Numbered from the stretch's first letter, positions 11,314 to 57,320 are shown. The stretch is 64,000 nucleotides of DNA from Cinclus cinclus (GCF_963662255.1 NC_085059.1:5985234-6049233), one strand, 5' to 3'. Notes: generated from the letters alone by a model not told the origin. Made by a program: numbers and translations.

Positions 11314-11392
11314 ATAAGAAATTACAATCTGTGGGCTGCATTAATCTCAGGCCCTTTTGGGGGCAGATGGGGAGCTGTGACAGGCACCATGC

Positions 11393-11840
11393 ACAGAATC
11401 ACAGGCTGGTTGTAGCTGGAAGAGACTCTTCCACATTTCCTGCTCCACCAGCTCACCCAGAGTCACCTGCCCAGGCCTGTGTCCAGTCAGGGTTTGAGCA
11501 TCTTCAGGGATGGCTGTGCCACAGCTTCTTTGGGTGACCTCTGCCAGTGTTTGGTCCCTCTCAAAGCAAAAATTTGTCTTCTTGTATTGCCTTTATTTAC
11601 TAATTTTTAATTTAGGCCCTTTGTCTCATATTTTGGGCCCATTGCCGCATGTCCTGAACACTGCTGAGAAGAGTCCAGCTCCCTCTTCTTCACTGCCATC
11701 CATTGGGTATTTATACACATGGGTAAGGTCCCCCTGTGCCTTCTCCTCTCCAGGCTGGACAGTTTCAGGTCCCTCATCCTTTCCTCATATGAGAGATGCT
11801 CTGGTTCAGTTAAGATCTTTATGCCCATAAAGACTCATAG
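11393..11840 (-). mobile_element. CR1 LINE fragment, 3' region, reverse orientation
   Basis: Begins with agaatcacaggctggttgta, a decayed reverse complement of the CR1 3' end. It continues with CR1-type sequence (lead-in to ccctctcaaagcaaa, then tctccaggctggacagtttc and cctcatatgagagatg). It is diverged and contains no intact open frame. Confidence 0.75.
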
Positions 11841-12404
11841 GTGGGTGTTTTTCTACTTGGCATGGACATCTGACCTTCCCTCCAGGGCTGAGGAGTGGAG
11901 GCTCACTGAGGTGAGTGAATGCTACCCACACATCTCCAGGGGCATGATGCCATTCCTCTTCCAACTGCAGATCAGGAGATCCCCCTTCACTTGAACCATG
12001 GAAGTTTCCAGTTTTGCCAAGAGAGCTCAGGATGTTTGGCATGTGCTGTGACCTGGAACCTATTTCAGTGTCTTCTGGAGAGTGGAGATGTGTTGGGTGC
12101 AACCCTGCCAGGGCTGTGCTGCCATGCAGCACTGACCCACCCACAAAACAGGTCCCTCGTTCAACTCCTCCACAGGAAATCTGTGTCTCTGGCTATCCCC
12201 ATGCAGGGCTCACTGACAGTTTGGTGCAGTCACAGGAGCACAGTCCCTGAGGTGACACCCGCGGCTCCACCCAGCTCAGAATTCACACCCCTGTTCCTGC
12301 TCAGTGACATGAACAGCTATTCAAAAGTCCCAGCTGAACTCATTTTACAGGACAAGGATCTGTTACAGTGAGTCAACCCTACTGAAGTGGACATCTCGGA
12401 ACTA

Positions 12405-12473
12405 ACTGAGCTGGTTGGAACTGGATTATTTTTAATGTCCCTTCCAACCCAAACCATTCTATGATTCTATGAA
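12405..12473 (+). mobile_element. CR1 LINE 3' end
   Basis: Ends with gtcccttccaacccaaacca followed by two copies of attctatg, the classic CR1 3' terminus. Only a short 3' piece is recognisable, as expected from 5' truncation at insertion. Confidence 0.9.
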
Positions 12474-15100
12474 TGCTCAGAGCTGTGAAAGAATTCCCCA
12501 GTGAGAGAGAACTCACAGTGCTGCCCATGCTGGAGGCCAGGATAAGCACACTCACAGCCTGGGCTTATTCTGTTCCAACCCCCCCGCCCCCCAGAATTCC
12601 CATTGCCCTGGAGCTGACCCAGCCGGGTCACAGGCGACCCCAAACATTCATTGCATGTCCTATAGGGCCTCCAGACAGACCAGAGAGCTCAGCACTCCAC
12701 CCCCATGGATGAAGACAACTCAACACTGATTTCCCAGGAGATTAAAGGCTGAAGGATCCTGCCCTCCCACCATAGGGCCCATGTCACCCAAGAGCAGTGT
12801 GCAAAGGAGGGGTTAGGAGAGTAGACCTGGGGATAAAGGTGCTAGGGTCAAGTCCTGATTTGGGTGACATTTGTCTTTGGACACATTGTGCCCCACTGTG
12901 TGCAGCCCCAAGCCTTGCTGGATGAAGGCAGCAGTATAGCTCTTCACTCTCCCATTATTCTTGGGACATACCCCAGCTCGCCATTGCCTTTGAGCCATCT
13001 CAGCTTCTCCAGTGGCTCCCAGAGCAAGGCAAGATGGTCAGGAATGGGCAGGGAACACCTGACCCCCTTCACCAAGGCTGATCCCTGAGGAGACCAGACA
13101 CATGGAAGAGAGAGATGGGGTGCCTTTGACTTCCCAAAGCAGCCCCATCTCCGTGCCTGGCTCCGTTCAGGATCTGTAAGCTCCACTCATGGAGAAGTGC
13201 CCCCAAGGCTGGCACAGCAGCATCTGCATTACAAGAAGGTACAGCTCTTGGGTATCCTTGGCATGCACAACCAGGTGGCTACACCTCAGGGTGTGCTCAA
13301 TGCAGCTGATCCTCGCCAGGAATCTCTCTGGGTCCCTTGGAGAGGAGCTGTGGGTTTGCCCAGCACAGGGGAATACTTCTCTGCTCCATGGTTTGCAGGG
13401 ATCTGTGTTGTGCTGCATCTGCTGAGACACCACTAGCTCTGAGCCATGGCAGCCTCAGGATACTTTGTGATGATTTTTTTGAGCCCCTTGATTCCCGTAA
13501 TTGTGTTCTATATTTAGAGGCAGTTACGCTAGTTCAATTTTCTTTCCAATTGCCTCTGAAGGAAGCTTGTATCTCTCTTTTTTTCCCTGGCTTATCTCCT
13601 GGTTTATTTTTAGACTCCTCATTTCCAGCCGTGTGTGCTCCTAGGGTTTTGCCGTAAATATTTTACAGCAATTTTCACAGGTAGGGGAGCCACCAAAGCC
13701 TCCTGACAGCTCTACTCTGCATGTATGGTGACTTTAATGCCCTTCCCAGAGGGGAAGGAGTTGTTCTACTGACATAGATCGGTGGCACAAGCAGGACAGG
13801 AGTGCTGGATCCTGGCTTTGGGGTCACAAAGTCTCCCCTACAAAGAAGTCCCTCTAAAATGAATGTGGTTGTGTCTAGGACAAGTGTCCTGGCAGGGAGG
13901 TCAGGCTGAACCACCACTGCCAGCTGAGGTTGTGTGAGACCTGAAGCAGTTGTGGTGCCTCCTGAAGGGGTTGGGGATGTGCAGAAAGTGCATCTGAGCA
14001 ACTCCAGGAGGAGAAAAGGATGTGGCTGCCTAATTCCTCTGAGATGCTGCTCTTCTCTCTTAGTGGTGGGTGGCTGAGTCCTTGACCTCTGGGGAGTGAG
14101 AAAAGGGGTGAAAAACCCATTTTCTTCTAAGTCACAAGCTGAGGCTGTGGATTGGTCAAACAAGGCATTTTTGGCTCTGCTCTTATGTGGGTAAGGTGCT
14201 CTCAAAACATTTTCATGTGCCTGTACACCTGGATCAGGACTTGTGCATGAGGTGAACTGCAGGTACTCAGCAAAAGCAAGTTTAATGCTCTGAGCTGCCT
14301 TGCCAAGTCTTGTCTGACATCAGCTGCCACCTCTTCCAAAATCCATTGGGTGTTCAGTCTCACGGCTCTGAGTCTCTTTCCTGCTGCCCAAGGGAGACTT
14401 TGCAAGATCTTGCTTTCCTCTGCAAGTCACTCCCAGCTGAGGATGGCAGACTGGCACCTTCAACCAGGGGGCTGAGCTGCTCTTAGTGGCAGCTCAAACA
14501 CACTGGAGATGTCACTGTCCACTGGAAGAGATGCTCAGAAAGGAAAGACTGAAGTACAAAATATTACCTGTGATTTTGGAGACAAGACCCAGCTTTCTCC
14601 TGGACTTCCACTGTGAGAGTTTCAGAACCAGACACTTCATGTGACATCTTGGAGGCGTTCAGTGCAAGGAATGTCTGTAAAATACCTGACACAAAAGCAA
14701 AGATGCCTTGGAGAAACAGCCACAGACTCCTCTGGGGGCCCTTGTGAGAACATCTCCAGTCACTAATGCAGGGCTCGGTACATTCCTGCTACTGTAAATC
14801 TCTAGGCTGTATGTGGACAGACACATCTGGGATGCACCATATGGAGTTACTTGAACATGTTCCCAAAGCAGCCCATCTATCCACACCCGCTTCAGAACCA
14901 CCCAAGAGGATGGGTGGGCTGGTACCCACTTGTGGAAAGGAATTGATATTTCTGTCTGTCCATAAGATCCTCTCTTTTCTGCATCAGGTGCTGGTGGATA
15001 TCCGAATCAGGCTGGCCTTGTGGTGCTGTGAAATCTGGGATCAATCCAGCACATGGTGGAACGATGCTTCAGACCAATTCTCTTTACCAACAGATTCGGT

Positions 15101-15106
15101 TTTATT
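15101..15106 (-). terminator. Poly(A) signal candidate for PSD2
   Basis: AATAAA on the - strand (tttatt on +), followed downstream by ctgttggtaaag. It is the best-placed hexamer to end PSD2 transcripts, about 1.46 kb after the stop codon. Confidence 0.5.
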
Positions 15107-15943
15107 GTTATTCTTTTTTTTTACATGATTCTTAGTGCATCATTTCAAATAAACTATCAAACTGTACAAAGAAACAGAGATAAAAGAAGAGGCGATAAGG
15201 TTGGGAAGAGGTTTTTAGAGTTATGAACCATCATGGAAAACAGTAGTCCATAGGCTCTCAAACACTGAAGGTCCAAATAAATCATGTTTGCTTAAAAAGT
15301 GCTGCAAAATATAAACAATAAATGACTGTAATTAGCAGCTACAAGATCCTTCAAAACTGGAACTTGATTACTGTGAACGCACCTACGGGAAAGAAAAGCA
15401 ATCTGAGATAAAGGATCAAACAGAACAGTGAAATAAATAAAGTATGGGAGGACAGTCGTGGCATTGAAATGCAGAGGAATCACTTCAGCACAACAGTAAA
15501 TCATTGAACCACAGACAGCAGAAAGGAACAGAAACACAATTCCCACTTAAAAGAGTATAGCATGTGCATCACAGGATGGAGGAATACAGCAGGGACGGGC
15601 AGGTGGGATTACTCCTGCACACAAAGGTTCCTCTGGAGCTGGCACACGACTCCAGTTGTGCCTCGAACCCAAAGTGGTGGATCCTGTGGTTGCTAAATGA
15701 GCAGCCACTTGGGCAGTTTGTCTGAATAAGCAGGAATGGGAGAGCGATGTTTCACAGCAAAGCCAGGTGGGATTTCCATTCGAGTAAAAAAAGGGAGAAA
15801 AAGAAAAGAAAAATGATACACAGCTACTCCATTTGTTTAGAACATCCTGGCGGGCTGGTCAGACCCTTCACGTCCCTGGTGTCTTCCCCAGGCAGCTTGC
15901 TTCACTTGCACACTGAGGTTAAAAACCCACATTAAAGTTTCCT

Positions 15944-15998
15944 TATATATATATATTTATTTATATATATTCATATGTATATATATATATATATATAA
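15944..15998. repeat. (TA)n microsatellite
   Basis: Alternating TA with a few interruptions (tttattta, ttcatatgta). It lies in the predicted PSD2 3' UTR, so its length could affect RNA folding or 3' end choice. Confidence 0.9.
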
Positions 15999-16568
15999 AA
16001 AGGATAAGGAAGCAGGGGGCCCTTCAGGCTTCTCCTGCCGTGGGCAGGTGACGCTCCTCTAGCCCGGTCAGTGCCCAGCTCAAGACCCTGTCCTGTCGTG
16101 CCGTGCTCCTCTTGGGGCAGGGACGTGCCCCTGCCACCCTGTGCCCTTCTCTGGGAGCGCTGGTGGTGCCACAGACGTTGTCTCGGCTCAGTTTCCTGCT
16201 CTGCCAGGGACTGTGACCATGAACTGCTGGGGACTCCAGGGAGGGAAGGTGGAGAGACAGGGCTGGTGGAGGAAAGAGCGACCCAGCCCTTGAAGAACCA
16301 GCATATCCCTTTGTTGTGCAGGCTGCAGCAGGAGGGAAAGAAAAGCCACTGGTGCAGTTGGGAATGAAGAAGAGATGATGCTGAAATGCCAGAGCATTGT
16401 CAGAGAGTGTCAACTAAAGCTTCTTTGATTTCTTCCACTAGAGCAATCCCCATGTCATACATGTCTACAGTTTTGCTCATACAATTTCCTAAGTAAAATT
16501 GTGCTCATCAATCTAAGTCCAGGAGCGCAGAGCATCGCCGGTTCATCCCCCCGTGTACGTGTTCCTTG

Positions 16569-49710
<33,142 letters not shown>

Positions 49711-49774
49711 GGTCCGCTCCTTGTCCCGGCGCTTACGGGATCCCTCCCCGCGCTCAGCTCAGCCTCGGTGCTAC
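49711..49774 (-). other. PSD2: PSD2 5' UTR part of the first coding exon
   Basis: The acceptor is a long pyrimidine tract (cccccccctttcttttcc) followed by cttgtag, placing the exon edge at 49774, or 4 bases further in if the second tag is used. It leads in 64 bases to the ATG with no upstream ATG. This shows that a further 5' exon must exist. Confidence 0.75.
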
Positions 49775-51738
49775 CTACAAGGGAAAAGAAAGGGGGGGGG
49801 AAAGGGAAAAGAAAACACATCGGGAAGGGCCGGCAGAAAGGCAAGTTGAAGTCCCCACCCCGCCTCACATACTCTGTGTAAAAGCAAGGAATTCTGCTTT
49901 TTTATTCTGGTGTTTGGTGTTTTTGAAGACCCAGGGCTTCCTGTTCAGGGCAGTGAGATGAGAGAGGAAAAGCTGCTGCTGTGGTGCTGAGCCACTGGGG
50001 CTCAGGCACCCACCTTTCCTGCTGCTCCCACAATCCCAGAGCACCTCAGAACAGGGGATGTGTCCCACGCAGGCTTAGTGTCCGGGCTTGGGCTGCATTC
50101 CCCAGACTCGCTGCTGGGATGCTATTCCCTGCCCTCCAGAAAAAGGAGAAATAGGTGAAACAGGCAATAAGCATGATTTCTTCTTTTCTAACCATTCTAA
50201 GCAGCTGTGCTGTGCCAAACTGTGTGATTCTCCCTGCTGACTTAGCATTTCTGCAGAGAATCTCGCCTGCCAGAGCACCACCTCTCTTTTCCCAACACAC
50301 AAGTACTGCTGAAGGGTGTCACAGGCTGCCAGCTAAAACTCTGGCAAAAGTGTCCTGATTGAATATTCCCTGGGATGCTCTCTCTGTAGGGCAAGGGAAG
50401 GACACTGTTTTGCTCTGATGCAAGTAGTTTTTGACAAAAAAGTACTTTATTGGCAAATAAACCCACTGATGCAAAGTCTGCAAGGTCTTACAAGCACCAT
50501 CGTCAGCCCCACAGTGCTGTGCAAACTTTACTCCATCATAACCCCCCCACAGCTGCAGTCAAGTGCCACCAGAAATTACCTCTTCTGGAAGCAGGAGTAT
50601 TCTGCATGGCACCCAGGCTGAGCCATTGTAACAGCTGATTTTGGTTTTAAGCAATATGTGTCTTCAAAGATATTTTTAAAATATTATCTGTCTTTATAGG
50701 GCTGTTCAGCCTGGAGAAGAGACAAATCTCCAGGGAGACATTAGAGCCCATTCCAGAACCTAAAGGTACTCCATGAGAGCTGGGGAGGGACTTTGATTAA
50801 GTGACAGGACAAAGGCAAATGGCTTCACACTGACAAAGGGCAGGACTGCATTAGAGATTGGGAAGAAATTCTTCGCTGTGAGAGTGGTGAGGCTCTGGCA
50901 CAGGTTGCCCAGAGAAACTGTGGCTTCCCCATCCCTGGAAGTGTCCAAGGCCAGGTTGGAGGTAGCTTGGAGCACCCTGGGATAGTGGAAGTTGTCCCTG
51001 CCCATGGCAGGGGGTTGGAGGATAATCTCTGAGATCCCTTCCAGCCCAAACCATTTGGTGATGTGACTGTGATTCACCTGCACAGGAAACCTGGCTAATC
51101 AGTGCCAATAGGCAGACAGGACTCTGGGGTTCTCCCACTAACTCAGTTCTTAACTCACATTTGAAGCAGATAATTCAAATTTCCTGCCTCAGTTTCCTCC
51201 TCAGTGAGCTATCACCTTTGAGAAACCAGGAGGAGGCCCAGGTTCAGCAACGACTCTGGGTGCTCTCATTTGCTCAGCTGAAGCTGTCATTAGCAGTAAA
51301 ATCACTAATTGCTTGGCCAGGTCAGGGCTCTACCAGTTCTGGTTAACAAGGGGTGCAGAAAAGAGCTGCCTCTCCTCTTACAGAGCACCTTTCACCCTGT
51401 GGAGGTGTCAGCAGCTTCCCCTGCACCTGAGGAAGGGAGGGATTTGGACCCAAACACCCCTCTGTGGCCACAGTAAGGGCAGATCCACATAGGTACATGC
51501 TAAGCTGCTGCTGAGGAGGTCAAATCCCAAGGGGAACCCCAATTCCTGCCTGACTTGGCTCCTGTCCCACAGACCTCAGACCTAGCCCACTCTCCGTGCC
51601 CTGCTCCCCACAGCTGGGAGGTGTGATGGGCTGGGCAGTTCAGAGCCCTGCATGGGTGAAGCACTCCTTGAGGGCTGCACATGCCACAGTGCTGAGGTGG
51701 GGCAGGTCCCTCCTGGAGGCAGCACTGGCAGTTTTTAC
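49775..51738 (-). other. PSD2 5' UTR intron (predicted)
   Basis: Sequence between the predicted non-coding exon donor at 51738 and the acceptor before the ATG exon. It contains a CR1 3' fragment at about 50698-51075. It is inferred from splice-site quality only. Confidence 0.5.
50698..51075 (+). mobile_element. CR1 LINE fragment, 3' end
   Basis: Contains the CR1 phrases in order: gggctgttcagcctggagaa, gagctggggagggacttt, gaagaaattcttcgctgtga, ggttgcccagagaaactgtg, ccccatccctggaagtgtcc, catggcagggggttgga and agatcccttccagcccaaac. The tail octamers are decayed. It is one of the best-preserved CR1 pieces here. Confidence 0.95.
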
Positions 51739-51840
51739 CTCTTCTCCAGGCGCATCCGTGTGCATCCCTCGCAGTCACAGCGCGCGCGGCATCGCCGCCC
51801 CTATCGCAGCCGATCCCTGCACGGCCCCTGCCTGCAACAA
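51739..51840 (-). other. PSD2: Predicted PSD2 non-coding first exon
   Basis: A short CpG-rich stretch (cagcgcgcgcggcatcgccg on +) ends on the - strand in gagaagag|gtaaaaa, a good splice donor. A first exon is needed because the ATG exon has a strong acceptor before it. Position, strand and CpG content fit a promoter-proximal exon. The 5' end is unknown, so 51840 is nominal. No transcript was available and another exon further out is possible. Confidence 0.4.
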
Positions 51841-53769
51841 GGGAGCAGAGAAAGTGAGACCCAGGCCAGAGAGGAGACTCCTGCTGCTTTTCTGCCACTC
51901 TGCTGCTGCTCTCCCAGGCTGTTTCCCAGACCTGTCCCAAGACTCCTTGGCAGAACACTGCAAGTGCTTTTTCCTCAGCATGCTCTGGTTCTCTGGGGTT
52001 TTCCGACATGGCAGTGCAAGAGTATTCCTTACACGGGGCTTCTGACATCTTTCCTTACAAAGCCCCCCTCAAGCAGCTAAAGTGGAGCAAAAAGTTGCAG
52101 GTTTCAGAGAAACTTGTCGATGTGAGCCCACAGAATGTCTACTTTCACCCACTAGGTCCATAGAGTGAGACACCTGAGTTTTGGACAGATCCTCCCAATA
52201 ACCCCTCCTCAGCCTCACCAACAAACACGAGCCACATTAAAGGTCTTTGAGCTAAATGCAAACAAATTCGAGCTATCAAAGTGATTGATGTAGCAGCTTT
52301 TCTCTTGCAGAGTGTTTTGCACAACGCAGGGATGGACAATGCTGAGTCCCCCTGAGGTGACCCCAGGCTGGGGGAGCACAGCAGGTCACCGCAGATGGTG
52401 TGTCCCCTACAGACAGCTGCCTGAGCTCACAGGCCAGACTTGCACAGAGTTGATGGAGACAAAAAGACAGGACACCACTGCCTGTGTGCTGCTAGAGGTG
52501 ATGGGTGGATCAGGGTCCAGATGTGCCACCTGCTTTCCAGTGGCTGGAAAGAGCCCATGGAACAGCTTGCCAGCAGATGTCTGTGTCGAGTCCCTGCAGA
52601 GGGATCTGCTTATACCCTGTCTTAAGCTTGCCTTTGTGGGCCTTCAGCTTCATTCTCTACCAGCCTGACAAGAGAAACGCTGGCCTAGACTTCCTGGGTC
52701 ACCAGCACATCAGCCTCCTGTAGCCCAGAATCTCACCTGCAGGAGATGAGCCCTCCCAAAACAAGCCCCTGGGGCAGTCCTCAGGTTCACACATGTGGGC
52801 CAAGCCTCCTCTAGCCTGTTCATCTGCCATTCCATATTAAGAGGGGAAAACTGCCAATCTCTTTGCCACCAAGTCCAGGAGAGAAAATCAGTCCCAGGCA
52901 CTTGGTGTTCCCATGCACTAACAGCAGGGCCAAGACAATGCAGCATCTTCCAGGAATTTACTTGCAAAACTACCAACACTCTCCTGAGCGTAACCACACT
53001 GTGATCCCAAAAAGTACTGCAAACCCAACACGGGCCAAATTTTGACTTTCTCAAAGTGAAGGTATAATACAGACATGTAAGACATGGAGCAGCGAGCCAC
53101 TGCTCAAATGTTTGGCGGAATCTTTCCAGAAAAACTTTGCTGGTCTTTTTCTTAATATGAGATGAATAATGTGGGTGTTTTGAGTGAACTTTTTTAAAAA
53201 CAGCCAAAGGCCTTTGAGCTGAAATTCTCCACCTCCCCGCCATCCATCCAAAAACTCCAGTAGAAACCATCCAAACTGAATTCCAGTCCAATAGTTCAAG
53301 CTTGGCACAGCTGTATGCAACCAGAAAATAGGAAACTCAAAGCAGTTAGGAGATGAGGCTGAGTAAGAAATGTTGGCAAACCTTAGTAAGCATGGCCAGC
53401 CATCCCTCCTAACTTTAAGTAACTTACATTATTTATATTAAATGAAAAAAGAACCACCATTTTTTATTACATATAAACTACTACAGTTGTTAAGCATTAT
53501 ACTATTGTTTCACCCTCTGTGAAGTCTCAGTGGAATGTTTGTGGTCTGGAAGGAGTGCTGAGGAATCAATAGTTAAAGCCTTAGTCATGTTCCTCCTTGG
53601 CCTGTGTTCCTGCTAGAGAAGAGGCACCAGGGAAGCCCTGGCAGGATGTGTGCACAGACTATTGCTGAGCTGGGAAGACCAGCAGCTTCCAGTGTAGCAA
53701 AACTGGGAGCTGAGCACAGCCAGGAGGAGAAATCCGGGCCTCTTGGAGCCTCCTGACCCTTGAGCTTTG

Positions 53770-54385
53770 TGTGTCTCTATTGGAATCCAGAAGCCTTGAA
53801 GTTCTGAGCTTTCTGTGCTTTCTGGCACTGACCCCCTGGAGAACACTGCTTTTGACCTGAGGCCTTAGAGAAGGCTTCCAAATTTGAGTGATGGAGTTAG
53901 GATCACTGGTGTGTAGTTAGAATAGAAGTGCGTGATTTCACATGGTGGAGGGTTTTGAATTTGAGGTTTTTAGAATATAGTAATAGGTATGGGACAATAT
54001 GGAGGTTCTTGGCCGTTGTCTCTTTCTGTCTTCTTCCATCTTCTTCCTAGTTTCAGGTAGTAGTTTCTGGTTGGACAGTTAGTGCTGCACACAGATCTTT
54101 GGTTATTAAGTCAAAAGTATAAATAATGTAAGTGTTAGTTCTCTGTTGGACTGTTTAGCTTTAAAAGACCTTGTAACTAGCTAGGTTCATCTCCATTTTG
54201 CTCACTTTTAGCTAGTAGCTAGAAGTGTTGCTGAACTTTCTGTAGTTTAAATAAGATTTAGTAAACAACCAAGACCAAACACAAAAAACTCACCTTCTTC
54301 GTATTTTTAATACTAACTCTAAGTAAAGACAAAAAAAAAAAAAAAGAAAGAAAAGAAAACAAGTCACCAATTAGGTAGTTTTACA
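53770..54385 (+). mobile_element. Solo LTR, family C copy 2
   Basis: Colinear with 42935-43545, with scattered substitutions and small indels. It shares gagctttctgtgctttctgg, cacatggtggagggttttga and agtataaataat. The poly(A) signal position reads tagtaaac instead of taataaac. An A run follows near 54331-54345. Confidence 0.8.
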
Positions 54386-56398
54386 AGTCTCCCTCTGGAT
54401 CCCTGCTCCATTGCACACACCTACTTGTGGGCTGCTGTGTGTACCCAAAGCCTGCAGACAAGATGAGGGTGTAGCAACCCCTGACAAACTCCCAACAAGT
54501 CACCAACTACTTGATTTTTGCTTGCAGTGACAGTCACTTGAAGCACGCAAGGGTTACGAGTGGCTGAGGCTTCCCAGAATCTCCAGAGGAACTGCAAGAT
54601 TGGATTGTGAGAGACTGTGGCTCTGATCACAGCTCTTCATGGTGATGCCTTGTACTGGAGTCATGCAGCCAGCTCCTGCCACACTCCCAGCTCATCCCAC
54701 ATCAGCTGCAGAGGGTCTCTGCCACCCTGCAGCTCATCTGTGACCTGCTGCCTCCCCACCTGAGCAGGGAAGGTAGATGAGCAGAGGGAGGAGCAGACAG
54801 GCTGTGATGCCACAGCTTGGGAAACCTGGAAGACAAGTGATGGTGGAACAGCTGGTTGCAACTGTCCACATCTGCCTCCAGCAGACAGCTGGAAGGTCAC
54901 CAGCTCTGGACAAAGGCCAAACCCAGACTCTCAACACGTCTCTGTTTCCTCTGGAAAGCACCAAAGTGCAGCTCAGCCTCTGAAGCTGCCACAGCTTCAA
55001 CCAGGCTTCGGGGAGGGGACACACTGCAGCACTGGGGCAAGGGATGGGGGTGATGTTCAGAGGTCCCTTTGGGGCTGTCAGGGGTCCCTCTGACTGTCCC
55101 AAAGCTGTACAGCCTGGCTGCCTCAGACTGCAGGCTGACATTCCCCCAGTCCCTCCTCATTTCCTTATGTTTCTGCTTTGCGAAGTGCTCTCTGAAGCAG
55201 GTAAGGGCTGCAAAGTGGTGTGTGGGTCCCATCAGTAGAATTTCACGGGTCTTGCCCCTTCTGCAGTCTCAGGCACCCTCCCAAGCGACTGCTCTTCCCT
55301 AGGTCCTGGGAATAGGGTGGGCACCCCTTGCATGTTCAGTGTTCCCAGCCTCCCGCAAACGTAACTGGGGTTAGCATTCAAAAAAGGGTCTGGCAAGAAA
55401 AGGGGATGACCCGGCACACATGGCAGCCAGGACTGGTCACAACAGCAGATAATGTGGCCCTGCTGAGTTGTAGACAGCTGGTAAGCAGGAGTTCCATGAT
55501 TTGGAGCAGACCAGCTCTGTAGGGCCCACATAAGTAGAAGAATACGGATTCATGATGGAAAGAGCATGATTGAACACATTATTGCTGTAGGAGAGGCTAA
55601 GGGAAGCCAAGGCACCCATGATCCATGGCCAATCATGGCCATTCCATCTTCTTCCCATAGCTGGGGCTTGGTAGGAGAGATGGGACAGAGGCTGAAGAGA
55701 CTGAGGACCCCATCTCTGAGGCCATCTCGTATTGCCCTGGTTTGCAGCCCAGACTCAGCAAGCCAACAGCTATTACCCTCATTTATCAGAATTCCAGCAG
55801 CACCAGCTCATCACTGTGAGTTTCCAGTGCCACAGGATAGCAGTTCAGGCCAGCCACTTCCCTGCTCCAGCCCTGCTCTGCCCCAGCTCCTGCACAGCTC
55901 CTGGACCAGGAGGAGAAAGGCAGGGCTGGTTGACAGGGAAGGAGAGCAGAAATATCCCATCACCTGCTTTGGGATGATGCTGGATTTGCAGTGGGCCCAG
56001 TGAAGCTGGGCTGGCATCCATTGCAGGGAAGCACTGGTCCCCAAGAGGCCGGGCAGAGATGCAGCAAAGTCTGCCCTGATTTTGTGAGAGGTTGGAAACC
56101 ACACAGCAGCTCTTTCAGGGACTGGATCTGGAAGTGTCCCAGCTTTTGTTGAAGCTGAATGGCTGGTGGGAAATTATTTATTTTTAATTTTCTTCCCTGC
56201 GTTAGGAACTGGAAAGGCTCCCACTTCAGTTTTGTGTAACCACTTGGCTGCTGGGACACAGGAAAGCTTGGAGAAGAATCCTGCTGCTTAGTCAAGCATG
56301 AGCTTTTCCTCAAGTTCATGCTGAGCTGGGCTGCTTCCTGCAGCAGCCTTGCTTTTCCTTGCTGCTCTGCATCCCGTTCCCTCTGGCTTAGTGAAGAC

Positions 56399-56440
56399 AG
56401 AATCATGGAATGGTTTGGGTTGGAAGAGATGTTGAACTTC
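56399..56440 (-). mobile_element. CR1 LINE 3' end remnant, reverse orientation
   Basis: agaatcatggaatggtttgg followed by gttggaagagatg is the reverse complement of a CR1 3' end. Only about 40 bases are recognisable. Confidence 0.7.
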
Positions 56441-56859
56441 TTGGGTTAAAATGCCTGTAAGTAACATCCTTTGCTGTGATGGACCATGTGCTTCGAGTTC
56501 CTATCCCTTGTGAGCAGGAATGGAATGTGCCCAGCACCCATTTGATGTCCAAGCTCTAGATCCCATCCACAGCATGGCTGCAGGACAGGGATGGATGTGC
56601 TTTTATGACCTGATTTACCAGTGAATTTATAAAAGGCAGGTGTCACACATAACCCTGTACATGGGCACGGTCAGGGCTCTTTGAGGAAACAAACCTGGAG
56701 AGACATGGAGAGATCACAGCCATAGTTCTTCTTTTTGAAGCACATTTCTTCCTTCTTATGTCTCTGTTTTGACCTCTGCTCTTTCAACACAGCTGAGAAT
56801 AAAAACCTTCCACCATTCTCATTGTGAAAATCCCCATTTATTTCTCCCATGGACTTGTT

Positions 56860-57320
56860 TTTTATATGATTTTGAAAACCTCAGTTATATCATTCTCAGC
56901 TCCCCCTCTCCAGATTGTACACTCTACCTTCTTAGCCTGTTCTCAGAAGAGAGCTTCTCCACCCCCTTGAGTATTTTGGCTACCTTTTCCTGGATTTTCT
57001 CTAATTCTTTTACTTCTATTGCTCTGTTACAGTCTGAACACAGGGAAAGCAGCACTGCGTAGTGAACTCAAGATGTGGGTACACCAAAGCTTTATGCAGC
57101 ACCAAACTACTCTGTACATCACCCCCTGCTCTGTGCAGGAGTTCCTCCCTGATGACACCAAGTTCTGAATCACCTGCAGCATTTCAGGCTGTGAGGGGCA
57201 GGGCTGGGCTGAGCCCTCAGCCACACACTGATGCCAGAGTTAGACTTTGCAGAGCCCCTGGAGTACTGATGGTCATTGCTCATGGCCAGTATGCTGTCCC
57301 AGTGGTTTCCATCCATCTCT
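56860..57320 (-). mobile_element. Ancient CR1/L3-like fragment (tentative)
   Basis: Order and phrasing (ttagcctgttctcagaagag, gattttctctaattcttt, gtctgaacacagggaaagca, gtacaccaaagctttatg) resemble the reverse complement of an old CR1-clade element. The similarity is weak and judged by eye. Confidence 0.4.

Larger units (their letters stand above)
9458..11330 (+). other. NRG2: NRG2 3' UTR (predicted)
   Basis: Non-coding sequence after the NRG2 stop. It starts with a very A-rich stretch (about 9519-9860), passes through AT-rich sequence, then a GC- and CpG-rich block (about 10430-10870), then AT-rich sequence again. Candidate poly(A) signals AATAAA are at 9851-9856, 11155-11160 and 11308-11313. 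The last lies just before sequence resembling a CR1 repeat, so I place the distal end near 11,330. Alternative shorter 3' ends are possible. No transcript evidence was available. Confidence 0.65.
11331..15080. other. Intergenic spacer between NRG2 and PSD2 3' ends
   Basis: The spacer between the two convergent genes holds a CR1 fragment on the - strand (about 11393-11840) and a short CR1 3' end on the + strand (about 12405-12473). The remaining 2.6 kb shows no gene, RNA gene or clear repeat. Confidence 0.7.
15080..16568 (-). other. PSD2: PSD2 3' UTR (predicted)
   Basis: AT-rich sequence after the stop with no coding signal. It contains a (TA)n tract at about 15944-15998 and ends near a candidate AATAAA at 15101-15106 on the - strand. 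A stretch of GT-containing sequence follows the hexamer. A shorter form ending near the TA tract is possible, since TTTATT-type elements occur there too. Confidence 0.6.

Noticed and set aside
51500..52048. 182-codon - strand frame around the predicted PSD2 first exon
   Set aside because: No conserved domain is visible and the ATG is far upstream of the proposed donor. The CpG-rich composition explains the open frame.
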